Assembly: GCF_963678635.1 (NCBI RefSeq)
Contig: NC_087067.1
Coordinates: 37,394,686 to 37,458,685, forward strand
Length of the DNA: 64,000 bases
From: Symsagittifera roscoffensis
Lineage: Eukaryota; Xenacoelomorpha; Acoela; Convolutidae
Reading direction: 5' to 3'
Shown: piece by piece, positions 36,744-48,100 of the stretch
How positions within the stretch are numbered: position 1 is the stretch's first letter
How the letters are laid out: every line of letters starts with the position of its first letter
Program-made: the position numbers and the translations under genes
Notes under the pieces: generated by a model
What the model saw: only the letters and a program-made list of their open reading frames with translations
Databases searched by the model: none
What the model was told of the DNA's origin: nothing

Positions 36744-36929
36744 TTATTTCTTAGCCGATTTGATACACTCCACTGCGGTAATCTGATTTCGCCGATTCAT
36801 GTGCGGCAACGAAAAGTAACTACAAGCCGAATCTCGCATTTCGGACGTGCCTGCATGACCCTTGTGAAAACCCATCATAGAACGCGCCCTTAACTGTGCC
36901 AGAACAACATTTTTATCCTCCATAAACAT
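36744..36929 (-). pseudogene. Integrase HHCC zinc-binding region relic
   Basis: HKGHAGTSEMRDSACSYF followed by LPHMNRRNQITAVECIKSAK matches the H-x3-H...C-x2-C region of gypsy integrases, but the final Cys pair reads CIKS, so one zinc ligand is lost. It lies directly upstream, in coding direction, of the core relic in another frame. Confidence 0.75.
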
Positions 36930-37319
36930 AATAAGGTTTGACGTAATGGCTTAAGCAGGGTCCAAGGATAACGATGAAAAAAAAATTTGTCCGTATTTTT
37001 GCCATAATTTTGAGTATATACTCTGATCAAATGACGATTTTTAAAAGCGCCGATGAGATTCTTCGCTGCACATTCTTTCGATACGCAATTCTTGCTCAGA
37101 TTTTTTTTTGCACATGACGTCATTTTGAGCGCAGCTCACACTGTGGCTTGCGTTCACCGATGGCAGTATTGGCCGATTGTCTCATGTTTTCCCCGGCGTA
37201 TTTAAACTTTATAATCAATCGAAGGGTAATAATCTATCAATATAACGAGCTAACTTTGTGTGTGTCGTTTTTGAATCCTTTTTCTCTGACAAACCTTATT
37301 TTAAAGCATTGTATAATAA

Positions 37320-37455
37320 ATAGTTTTGATAATGAGTCACTGCCAAAACGATCGCTGACAATTCTAACTCAATGATGCTATACTTGAGTTCTGCTTCATT
37401 CAGAAATCTAGACGCGTACGAGATGGGCTTTCAATCCTCGACATGCAGTTGCTCT
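37320..37455 (-). pseudogene. RNase H relic of gypsy-like pol
   Basis: Minus-strand frame KPISYASRFLNEAELKYSII followed by ELELSAIVLAV matches the typical RNase H opening of Ty3/gypsy pol (pattern PI-YASR-L---E--Y---E-E--A-V-A). An in-frame stop lies just upstream of the matching region. Confidence 0.8.
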
Positions 37456-37769
37456 AAAGCAGCCTCCAGGTCCTTTTTTGACGCATCACATTTGACTCTT
37501 GTTTCTCTTCTTACGTCAAATTGCTGGTTTTGTACAAAATCACTAATCGTGTGTTTCAGCGTTTTGTAACGCTTCTTCGGTTTTATATCTCATTCGAACT
37601 TCGAATAAGTTTTTTCATCAAATCCCGAGACGGCTCTGTTGGTGCCGTTACATTTTGAATAGCTAAAAAACTGATTGATCGATCCAACTAACGAACCAAT
37701 ATCTATAATTTTTTCTTTTTTTTCTTTTTCACAATGGAATCTACTTCTCTTTCCAACGGTACCAATCCC

Positions 37770-38075
37770 TTATTGGTAAGTTTAAACCCCAACCACTCAA
37801 TTTCTTTGGTGAAAATAGTTCATTCAAAGCACTGGACAGTAGCGTTATGCTCATTCAAGACATGCAACTAATGGCGTTCACCGGACCAAGGGTTTGCGTT
37901 TTGTATATTGTCTAAATGCACATGTATCCCTGGCAAATGGCCTATCATTGAGTCCACAACCCGTTGGAACTCACTAGGCGTGTCTAGAAATCCATAAAAC
38001 TCTGTTTTAAAACGCTAGGTTTCCTTATGATTCTTCCCACAAGGCTGAAATTTCATTGTCTATCATTTTTTTTTT
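37770..38075 (-). pseudogene. Reverse transcriptase relic of gypsy-like pol
   Basis: Pieces in coding order are EFYGFLDTPSEFQRVVDSMI, GIHVHLDNIQN in the position of the YxDD box (altered to HLDN) and FTKEIEWLGFKLTNKGLVPL. The altered catalytic box and intervening stops show loss of function. A second, shorter copy of the segment near 38000-38070 is found at about 39905-39985. Confidence 0.75.
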
Positions 38076-38159
38076 AAATAAAGCCAATTTTACCGAGCTG
38101 TCTCGTTTTGCCGTGAACACTGACCGCAAATTGAAACAGTCCTCTGTGGTGAATTTTCC

Positions 38160-39500
38160 TAATTTTTCAAAATGCCATCTTCTAATAAGCCATTTATAGT
38201 TTCTTCGACTTTAAGTAGCAGATGCATCGGGGCTCTTTTCCCCCTTCAACTGTACGGGTCGCAACGTTTCGTGGAAGTGCGTTCCTGCTTCACAATTTTT
38301 AATACCCCCTTCTCTCGATCTTTTCGTGGAACTCTTTCAGTATATATTTGATATACTTATTCTGACCTGGTGAACACTCTATTTATGTCGTCTGTGAAAC
38401 GCCTGTTCCGACTTCTTTAACTAATTTGGAGCTTTATCTCTGACGTACTTCAATCCCAAATGCAAGCAAAAAAGTTTTTCACTAGAATATCACGTAGTCC
38501 TTTCTCTTTGGTAGAAGAAACTTCCTCCCGGCCTCTCCAACCTTTCAATTCTTTCTCTACACATATACGTCCAATCATCTTAATGACGTCGTCAGTTGCA
38601 CTACAAATCACGTTTCCTGTTTATTTAGGAATTGATATAATGCTCACAAATCGACACCTTTTCTACATTTCGTGTAGTTTTGCTTGCAAAATGAATGAAA
38701 CAGGACTCGCATCTCATCCTTTTCGAATTATTTTTCCCATCTGCATCCAAGCGTTCAAGTGAAAAATCAAGTGTTCCTTGATTTTCATAATTTTTCAAAG
38801 AACCATCTTCTAATAAGCCAATCAAGGTTTCTTTGACCTTCGGTAGCACATGTACCGGGTATATTTTCCCATTTAACTGTATGGGTCGCAACGTTTCGGG
38901 TCGTGTTGGTGGAAGTGTTTTTCTACTTCACAATTTTTCAGTACCCCATTTCTCTCGATCTTTTTATGAAACTCATTCAGTATATATTTGATATTTTTAC
39001 CTGGTGAACACTGAATTTGCGTCGTCTCTGGAACCACTGTTCCGACATCATTAACTAAACTGGATCATTGTCTATAGCGTACTTCAACCCCAATGCAGGC
39101 AAAAATGCCCCGAGGTATCACGTAGTCCTCCCTTTTTGATCTTTCTCTCTTCAGTATATCTTTGATATACTTACTCTGACCCAGTGAACGCTCTTCTTGT
39201 GTCGTCTGTGAAACGCCTGTTCCGACTTCTGTAACTAATCTGGGGGTTTGTCTCTGGCGTACTTCAACCACAAATGCAAGCAAACAAGTTTTTCACGAGA
39301 ATATTACGTAGTACTCCCTCTTTGATAGAAGAAACTTCGTCCCGGTCTGTACAACCTTTCAATTCTATCTTTACATACATACGTCCAATAATCTTAATGA
39401 CTTCATTAGTTGCACTACAAATCACGTTTCTTATTTCCTTCGGAAATTATATATTGCCCACAAATCGACACCTGATCTCCAGTCGGGTAGTTTCGCTTGC
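38160..39500 (-). repeat. Internal duplications of the PR-RT linker in the gypsy-like element
   Basis: CTCTCGATCTTTT...TTCAGTATATATTTGATAT occurs near 38315-38355 and 38950-39000, and a related form near 39130-39165. AACCTTTCAATTC...CACTACAAATCACGTTTC occurs near 38540-38615 and 39352-39430. GTCGCAACGTTTCG occurs near 38258 and 38884. The linker has been duplicated two to three times after insertion. Confidence 0.75.
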
Positions 39501-39748
39501 GAGATGAATGACACAGGACTCGCATCATCGATTTGGAACTCTGTTTGAAACCGGCTTTTGCCCATTTTGATTTTCAACTTTTTCCTATTATTTCGCCCAT
39601 CTTTATCTAGTACTGTCCTGATAACAAACATCTCAAAATTTTTATCATCTTGTGGTTCATCAAACTTCCACTTTACGTTCGTTTCATAATTCGTCAATTC
39701 GAACAATCCAACAACTAGATTAACCGCTGTTTTCTTACAGAGCTTCAA
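39431..39748 (-). pseudogene. Aspartic protease-like relic of gypsy-like pol
   Basis: QTEFQIDDASPVSFISQAKL occupies the position of the retroviral-type protease motif, normally D-[TS]-G-[SA] followed by -P-[VI]-S-x-I. Here Thr-Gly is replaced by Asp-Ala. It is upstream of RT in coding direction, as expected. Confidence 0.65.
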
Positions 39749-41739
39749 GAAATGCCATCAGGCACTAATATTATTGCAATTTGTATTTTTTGCTCTGCAA
39801 TACTCCCGCTGGTTTGGTTTCAGAACTCCCATTTTGTCCTGAATTGTTTGGTCGCCCAGAAATGAATCTTTTTCTTCCAAAATTTGGCAATCATCACTAA
39901 TTGAAACTCATATAACTTTGTTTTACAACGCTAGGTTCACCTTATGCTTCTTCCCACTAGGCTGAAATTACACTGTCGACTCATTGCCTCACTCAACAAC
40001 TTTTGGGAGTACGCATATTTAAGGTTGATGTTTGTTGTCAAAGAAAACTTTTTTTGTTGTTAGAACGAATCCTTTGAGTGTACTTATTCAATGTTCTCTA
40101 AGCAAAAGACGCTGAAGATAACTGAAAATGCTCGCAATCCGTCATAAATAAATTTTCTCGTCCCATACTTGAAGATTTCTGATCAAATGCTTATTTCTCA
40201 CATTTTTCTGATTTGTTTTCAGTTCTTAGGACTTGATTTGGAGTTTGAAGCTATAAAAAGCAGTAAAAACCACTCAATTTGCTAGAGAACATATCTTCAA
40301 TTCAACTGATCGATCGCAAGTTTCAGGGAGAGTTCAGGTATTTCGCTTAACAGATTGATCTGTTTTTTAAATTTATTTTTCGAAAAAACAATAATTTTAT
40401 AATTGAACGAAGGTTGGTGGTAATGAATAGCAGAAATGCTGCCCCGAAGAACGTAAGGTGAAAGAACTTTATCAGCTTTCAAGTTTACCTGAAAGTGAAC
40501 TATGGTTTGAAACGCTGATATATTTTTTGGATACAGCTATCTATAACTTTGGAAAGACTTTTTTATACACCACTGATAAGTCCTTTTGATGCTGATTACG
40601 TTATTATCAAAAAATTTGTCAGAAAAACGAATTTTTTGCCTTAGATTAACTAATGTATAGCGTCAATATTTGTCACTTCTAGTTGTTTTATGAAATTATA
40701 GTGAGCTAGAATCAATTATATAAAACTTTGTGGCTTGTGATCCTCAAAATAAAATAATTAAATTGAATAGAATTTTTTCACTATCAGAAGTAACTTCGTT
40801 TTTTCACTATCAGAAAAATCTGAAACTTTTGAATTAATTTGAAGTGAAACAAGTTTTTCCAAAATGAATCATTAGTTTAGTCACATTTGTATTGAATAAG
40901 GAAAATCTCTTGATATGAAGTGCAGATATTCCAGCCAATTCATGCAAATACTGCAAACAGGCAAACAGCCTCTTCAGGTTATCGTTTCGTTTCTTAAGGT
41001 TCTTTTATGTTATTTTCAGCCAACGATGAATGTATTTGATGTGTTTAATGGGTACTGAGTTGACTATGCGACTAAACATTACTTAAAATTTTTTCTGGAG
41101 TAAATTCAGAATAGTTGATCTTTCAAGTACTGGTATTAAAATCTTCTAGTTGTACAAGGTGATGTGTGCATGCAGCAAAACTTTCGAATTTGAACTATAT
41201 TCAACAAAAAATAGTTTTTTTTTCTTTTTGATAGTTATGCAACAGAGTTTTGCATATTTTGTGTAACTAAATTCCATCAAAAATTACAACTCCTGGAAAA
41301 AATTGAAGCCGAAAATTTTCAAACTATATGTTAAAATTTATAATTTCTTGTCATATTAGAGCCGAAAAAAGGTTTTTAAAAACTGATTGGTTCTTTTTGT
41401 TGCAACAAAACAAGTTGGTCCCTACAAAATTTCTCGGCCAACTATTGCAATACACTGGAATTTTTGTTTGTGACATTTTAGAAGCTAATTTTATATAGAA
41501 ATCATTGTTTCCGTGAATCAGAAAAAAAAGAACGGAAATCAGGTTTTGCTAAATTGTACTAGCTAAGATCCAAAATTGGTTTTTGTCAGAGAACAGTTAA
41601 GATTTGAAAATTATTTTAAAAAAAAAACACTTTCAATATTGCTAGGAAATTTTAGATCAGAAAAATAGATAGGAAATCAGTTAAATCTAATCGAAAAGAA
41701 AAAAATTTGTTATACACAACTGAAAAAGTGTTTAAGTCT

Positions 41740-42995
41740 ATGGGAAAAGTATCCCCTTAAGCAAAGCAAGTGAACGACAACCCCTTTCTAAACAAATGCC
41801 AAAATCAAGCAATGATTGGTTAAAAAGAAAAATTGTAAATAGGTGAATGATGTATTCTCTAAATTGATTGGTGTGAAAAATTGTTCACCTGGTCTTTTGC
41901 TTTTCAACAATTTGTGATGAAGCGCCTCTTATACAAACTTTATGCATTTTCAAATCTAGGAAACGTACCCAATCGCCATAGAAAATTAGTGACCCGGGTT
42001 GAAGTCCCATTATAAATTATAGTTTTATTTGTAGTATCCCAGTGATCGCTATTTTCCAGCGCTGATTCATGTATAATTCAGTGTTTTTTGCATAGCTAAA
42101 CCTGCGATATTTCAGAGCTATTTCAGTAATGATTCCGTAGAAAATCATTGCTAAAACTTAAGAAATTCATTCTAGTTGCTTTCAAATAAGAGGTTTATAG
42201 TTAATAAGCGCTTTAACTTGTGGATATGTAAAAATTTATGTCGCAGAGGTAGCATACAAGTCTGTAAAGCTAATGGTTGAGGGATCAAAACCCTGATAGA
42301 GCAATTTCCTAGCTCAATTTGATAGGTTTTATCGCTGTTTCAAAGCTGAAAATCAATCAGCCAAATTAGCAATAATTTATTCATAACAATTGCTAGTGTG
42401 ACAATGAAAATCAATAACTCATTAATGGCGATTGCTGTTTTTTTTCATTTTCTTATCGCTAATTTTCGAAGTGAGCTCAACCTGGGATAGACAACCAGAT
42501 TTAAGCAACGGTCATTTTTAATAATACATTCAATGTGCTGATTTAGGTAGGTTTTGTCCGAAAAAGTTTGTTGCGAAGAGCTTGAAAAACAGGGACAGCA
42601 ATTCATACCTGCGTGCACATACTGCGATATCTCAAATGGCAGTTGTGTACTCAATTTTTGAGTGTCTTCAATTTTTTAAACTTTCAGCTGTAAGGGTCAG
42701 AAATCTAGATAATAAAGTAATTATTTTTCATAGAAATTTGAAAAATTTGTTTGATGTGGCAAAAATTTTGGTCTATATGAATAGTTTCCCCTAAACTAAG
42801 CAAGTGAATGATCTCCAAGTTCATGATACTCAAGTGAATTATTTTAACCAAGTGAATGATGTCATCCCCATATTGATTTCGGTATTGTTCAACTGGTGAT
42901 CTGTTTTTCAATATATTTCAGAGAAACGCCTTCATACAAAATTCGTTCAATTTGTTAAATGTACGAAATGTATGGAAATTATCCAATCGAAAAAA
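41740..42995. repeat. Diverged direct-repeat pair, offset ~1035 bp
   Basis: The copies at about 41740-41990 and 42775-42995 share AGCAAGTGAA, AGGTGAATGATGT/AAGTGAATGATGT, the TTGATT--GT--TG--AATTGTTCA block and a downstream CGCCT(C/T)-TACAAA stretch. Identity is perhaps 70%. It may be the remains of a terminal-repeat element, with the tRNA-like relic in its interior. Confidence 0.5.
42234..42303 (+). ncRNA. tRNA-like relic (possibly SINE head)
   Basis: TCGCAGAGGTAGCATAC resembles a tRNA D-arm with A-box; TCTGTAAAGC could be a Tyr-type (GTA) anticodon loop; GGGATCAAAACCCTG has a T-arm/B-box shape. Stems do not pair well, so it is not a working tRNA gene. Confidence 0.35.
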
Positions 42996-44470
42996 GAAAA
43001 TGAGTTAGACTCTCGGGAAAAATTGCGTGTCACATGTGCTTCACATGTTTAAGCAAGTTAGAAAAACGTGTTATGCAACGTTTTTCAAAAACACGAAACA
43101 AGAAAAAAAAATCATTTTACATTTATTTTTTTATTTAAGTGTACATATTTGTCACCCATTTTTGACAAAAACACTAGGTCAAAAAAAAGTTTGAATCAAT
43201 GTTGATGCATTGCTTTACAGAATTTTTGAAGTTAACCCAATTTGAATAGATGGTGATAAATCAACTTTTTTTACCACACACTAAAACAATTTTGCTATTC
43301 AAATTGTTCAAAAGACACAAAATTTTTCAATACATTACTGGAAATATACTTTTTAGAATTTTGAAACAAAAATGAAGATTGTATATGCTTGGGTTGGAAT
43401 TTTAGAAAAATTTTCAAAGAAATGGCACAAAGGAGATCAAACCTGTAAAAACTCAGTGTTAACCAGCGAAGGCTTAGCAGTATCCTAATTTTGCTTTGAG
43501 CTTATATAAAGTGCTATTTTAAAACGTTCAGGATTCTGTCTATGATCCTGAGGTGTGATACCTATTACTATCCCGTACAAAGGTTAAAACGAACTGAAAT
43601 CTAGCAAGCTAACTTGGTCATGTTTTTGTTCCAACTTTCGAATAATTAGGCTCGGCTTATTTTTTCCCATAAAAACTTTGGGTTTTTACTCAACGAAAAT
43701 TTTATACAGTCTGAGAGATAATGATGATCATGGTGCAGAATTTGAAAAAAAAATCGAACTCAGGATCATTTTATAAAAAAAAATGGTCCGAAAATGGGAG
43801 TACTTTGACATTTTAGTTAAGGCTCGATGTATTTCCTCCTAGTAAAATAAAAGCAGGAAAGCAAATAACTCCAAAATAAATTGAAACAAGGAATTTGCTC
43901 GTTTGATCTTTTTTTCACCAGACACAAAGTTTTTTTTCATAAGACTCAATTTTGTATTTCCGCAATTTTTTTCCTAACTATGAAAAAAATTAATCAACAA
44001 GCTTTTAATAGATGCTTGTGGGCAGTCGGAATACGAGCAGTTTTGCCTTCATTCTAAAAGTCTTGTTTTCTTTCACGGCTCAGTTTAAATTTTTGTTGGA
44101 TAAAAATCGTCAAGTAAATATGGGTTATTGAGATTTTCTCACCAAAAAGTCTTCGAAACACGTAAACGACAGTCGAAAGATTCAGAGCTTTGCCGTGATG
44201 TGCAAGCAGTTTGTTTTGGTGAATTTAATTGCGGTTACCCTGCAGTGAGTTTGATATGAATAAATCGATCAAGGTAACATTGTCCCCTCCCCCCTATATT
44301 ACCAAGTTAAAACTATCCACCCCACGATTTGCTTTTGATTAAAGTTGCTTAGCAAAGCCTGTAAACTACTTGGTTTTGATTGGCTAAAATTTACATAATT
44401 GAACAAAGTTAACATCGTTTTCCCCCAATAGTGTTTTATGGGAAGAGAAGGATGGTCATTTGGTCCGAAT

Positions 44471-44762
44471 CCGGGACGGATTTAGGAGGGGGTGGCGTAC
44501 GCCTCCCCCTACAGGGATTTGACCCACTCCCGACCCAAAGGGGGTCCAATCCCAAGGAGGTGACGGCTGTTTTTACCTGTTTTTTTTTCAAAAATTTGCC
44601 TTCGGCGCAGAAAATTTGGTCAAAACAGCGTCTTTTTAGTGCTTTAAGAGAGCTCGGAAAATTAATTTGGCCGACCTAAAAAAAGGTCGTCAAAATTTTC
44701 GAATATTTTTTGAAAATCCGCCCCCCCCCCCCCCCCTCGAGAAAATCCTACATCCGCCCCTG
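44471..44762. mobile_element. hAT-type MITE, 292 bp, near-perfect 8-bp target duplication
   Basis: Begins CCGGGACGGATTTAGG and ends CTACATCCGCCCCTG; flanks are GTCCGAAT (44463-44470) and GTCCGATT (44763-44770). It shares the interior of the copy at 2585 (GACCCAAAGGG, GCGCAGAAAATTT, GAGAGCTCGGAAAAT, AAAGGTCGTCAAAATTTTCG). C run at 44721-44736. It lies about 115 bases beyond the likely poly(A) signal of the Pax gene. Confidence 0.88.
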
Positions 44763-44877
44763 GTCCGATTAAATTATTACTTTCAACTGCTCAATTTTTT
44801 ATCAATTTCAGTTTTAAAAACTACTTTTTCCGATAGACGGATTGAGATTCAAATAAAACAGTTCGTTCTCTGAAAGC

Positions 44878-44883
44878 TTTATT
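44878..44883 (-). terminator. Candidate poly(A) signal (AATAAA) of the Pax gene
   Basis: AATAAA on the minus strand about 270 bases after the predicted stop at 45155. A second AATAAA lies at about 45179-45184 on the minus strand, inside the last intron. It would serve only if the transcript ends by read-through of exon 8. Confidence 0.5.
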
Positions 44884-45154
44884 GGAAAGAAAGCAGAAAT
44901 ATAGAATCATTTGTTGGTTGAAACTACAAAAAATATATATATTTTTTTCAGTAATAAACCCTTCACATCACAATATACAACTTAGGGGTTTAAAAACGAA
45001 TCTAACTAATAGTTCATAATTTGGTAGAGAGTTTAAGAGGGAAAGATTAATGATGAAAACAGTCGAATAGCACCACTCCACTTTTGATTGATCTAGTCCA
45101 TTGCGAGATGACGTTGAACTTCGGGAGCTAAGTTGAGCAGAATCATCTTCGGCT

Positions 45155-45159
45155 TTAAA
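45155..45159 (-). CDS. Pax2/5/8: Pax2/5/8 exon 9: final Val codon and stop, then 3' UTR
   Basis: A very strong acceptor (tttctttttgttttag) at 45160-45162 is followed at once by TTTAA. With the preceding phase this gives Val and TAA. The exon would then be almost entirely 3' UTR, running to the AATAAA at 44878-44883. Confidence 0.6.
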
Positions 45160-48100
45160 CTAAAACAAAAAGAAACGTTTTATTTGTTGCAGCACAAGTT
45201 TTTTATAATATATGTCGTAACCTCTTTCAATTTTACATTTCTTGCTCGCACTTTTTTTGTCAATTTTGCAAATTTGCGTGTGCGGAAGGGGAGCTAAAAA
45301 CTTTGATCAATGTCTTCAAATCTATCAGAAATGAGTAATTTTCACGCTAGAATGTCGCAAATGCTACACTTTGATTGGCCATTATAGTTTTCTGATGACT
45401 CACCAATGAGAGAAGGGTTGAATCTGTGGTGCCAGTCAGTGGTTGTGTGGGGAAAACCGACGGCAGCTGCAGCCGCACTTGCCCCCACCCCTACTGGGTT
45501 GTACTGTCCCACCCCCACCCCAACTCCCGCAGCTGCGGCAGATGAGTACACCTGCTGAAGACTCTGAGCGTATTCTTGGGTAGCTGAAAAAAGACAATGA
45601 GTGAGTAAATTTACCTTCTACATACTTCAGTTCACTCAATTAATTTGCAGAGAAGATTTATTTCTGAACTTCTCATCGAAGTAGTCTCTTTTCAGCCGCT
45701 TCTGCTAATAACGTTTACCTCATAACTTTGTTTTTTTTTACAAAATTTTTATCATCTTTTGCTGGACAATCGTTCAGTTATCTCGCGATTTAAGAAAATT
45801 TAACATTAAGATCATGTCACTTATTCATTGTGTATGGCAAGTTTGAAATTAAGGCTGTTATTGAACTACACTCTGTAGTTCAAAGTGGTTGTAGTATACA
45901 AGATTTTAGTGGGTTTTGGAGGGTAAAGTGGCTGAAGTCATTACCTGATGGGTAGAGTGCAGCATACATGCTGGGTGCATGATGTGGGGTCCCTGTGACA
46001 CTTGTGCCTGTTCTCCCGAAAGAGGAGTTGACATTCATGAGAGGGGGGACGAGAGAAGTGGCCTGCTTGTTAGACCCCTGCAGCAGCAGAGAAGAAGTGT
46101 CGCCCTCCAAGATAGTCGCAGTCTTCTCGGAGTCCGATCTGGGCTGTGAGTCGAACAGGCCCACTAAAATATCAAATTCCAATTAAAATTTATGCGACGA
46201 CAGTATATGATTAGAGCATAAAGTTATCTTATTATAAGCCGCCTTAAAAGTATCACGCCTTTGGTTAAAAAGACTAGATACCAGCTGCAAAAAGTTATTA
46301 AGAAATAATTTTTAAAATAAACAAATTAAGAGATGGACAATGAAAAACTGCTATTTTTAAGCCATTTCAATTTGTGAATAGTTTTCTCTTTCTTTTTGTT
46401 CAGTCTAAAAATGAGAAACACAAATTTCTGGACTGATGATTGTTCTACGAAGAGTAAAAAAATTTACCATTGGCGTCAGAACTAGATCTTCCATCTTTTA
46501 CATTATCCCCACTTGAATTCGCATTATTTGCCATCGATATCTGCAAGTTCAGATCCATCCCCCCTGCAGACAACTGTTGTTGCCCCCCACCCCCGACCAA
46601 AGAGGGGTTCTGACTCATTGGGCTTTGAAAGAGGGCGTAATGTGATGACATCATATCGGATGCATTACTACTGGATAGGTTGTTGATTGTGTTTGAGTTG
46701 CCTCCAAGTGTGGGGTTGAGTGAGGTGGGGATCCCTCCCCCCACTACCCCTCCTGAAGTGGCACCCTGTACTGCTCTGAGGTAGTCTGAGGGGAGTGCTG
46801 ATGTGAAGTAGGGTGTGGTCATTTTATCGTAGTAGAGAGAGTGCGGGTTCACAGCTGCAGCCATCATCTGAAACCAGCAATGAGCAAATGTGCAAAAAAA
46901 AACTTTTTTTTAAAATAAAAACAAAATTAAATGTTTCCAGTTTTTTCAATAACGGCTCACATTAAAGTCAACTTTCACTAAAAACAAAACAAAACGAATA
47001 TTTTGCTATTTTATCAAAATTAATAACAAAGATGAAAAAAATGTCCTTCATATGAGTACCTGTGATTGCATCATTCTAGTATCCCCACTGTTGAAATGAG
47101 CTGCGTGATTGTGATGCTGATGCACATAGGCAGGGTACCCTGTGCCCACTGTCGCTCCATAAGTCCCCACCCCCGCTGCCCCCATGTGCCCTTGGGGTGC
47201 AGTGGCGAAAGCGGCAAAGGGACCCATAGGGTGGGGGGAGGGGTGCATGTGGGCTGTGTGGAAGAGAGAGGCTGAGGGGTGGTTGTGGTGGGGGTCGTCA
47301 CCTCTTTTGAGTTTGGAGGAGTGGTCTAAGAGTCGGTCTCCATCTAGAAAACAAATCATAAAATATACTTTTGATTAAATTTGAAGAGTTCAAATTTACT
47401 TGAAAACTGAGAAAAAATATCAGTTTAAAAAAACTGCACGAATCTTTTTTAAAGACGCTCAAAGATAACGTTCGTGAGCATTCGAATGTAGAAAAAAAGT
47501 CAAAAATAGTGTAGAACATTTCATTGAAAACTTCAGATCAGAGATTCATAATGCAAAAAAATCAGCTTTTTCTGATCATTGAATAAGTCATTTTTAGTCA
47601 AATCACACATGCCGAATGCAATGCCAGAAGTTCTTTTTCTGGACAGTCCACTCAGAGCATCCCTCATTCCCAATATTCCATTAATGGAATAGGAGGAGCC
47701 ATTACTCGTCACTGAAGAGGACACTAGATGTGACTGGGGATCCTTGTCCATACAATCATGGCCGCCAGGTGTGGACATGGAGTCACCGAGAGAGTCCCGC
47801 TTACCATCTCCGTCCAATTTGTCTCCAATTTTGTTTCTCACAATTCTGGAATGAAAAAAAAAACTATTCCAATTTACTTGCTTAAACTATCATTTGATCG
47901 AAAAATAAAAGTTTACAATTTTTCCTCGAAGAAAATAACTGTGTTTTCTTCGTTTTCTTTCAATCTTTCCTGTATTTTTGGCATTTAATTATAAAAAAAA
48001 AACTATTTAAAAACATCAGCATAATTTTTGCTTTCATTAATATCACTTTCAGAAAATCATTTTGATTGAATCAAAATTATTCCAGTCCCGAAATTTTTCA

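Larger units (their letters stand above)
33704..40000 (-). mobile_element. Decayed Ty3/gypsy-type retroelement
   Basis: On the minus strand, reading downwards from about 39750, I see protease-like, then reverse transcriptase, RNase H, integrase zinc-finger and integrase core sequences, the order of Ty3/gypsy pol. A long polar region (36260-34030) follows. Many stops and frameshifts make it inactive. The PR-RT segment has been locally duplicated (38160-39500). I could not find a matching pair of LTRs, and both ends are approximate. Confidence 0.85.
40000..44400. other. Intergenic AT-rich stretch between gypsy relic and Pax gene
   Basis: No gene recognised. Contains a diverged direct repeat (41740-41990 against 42775-42995, both with CAAGTGAAtgAT and GTGATCTG/CTGGTCTTTTGCTTTTCAA-like blocks) and a tRNA-like relic between the two copies. 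The remaining short frames look random. Confidence 0.5.

Noticed and set aside
42234..42303. Functional tRNA-Tyr gene
   Set aside because: The anticodon-arm and acceptor stems do not pair and an intron-like insert is not evident; only box-like similarity remains.
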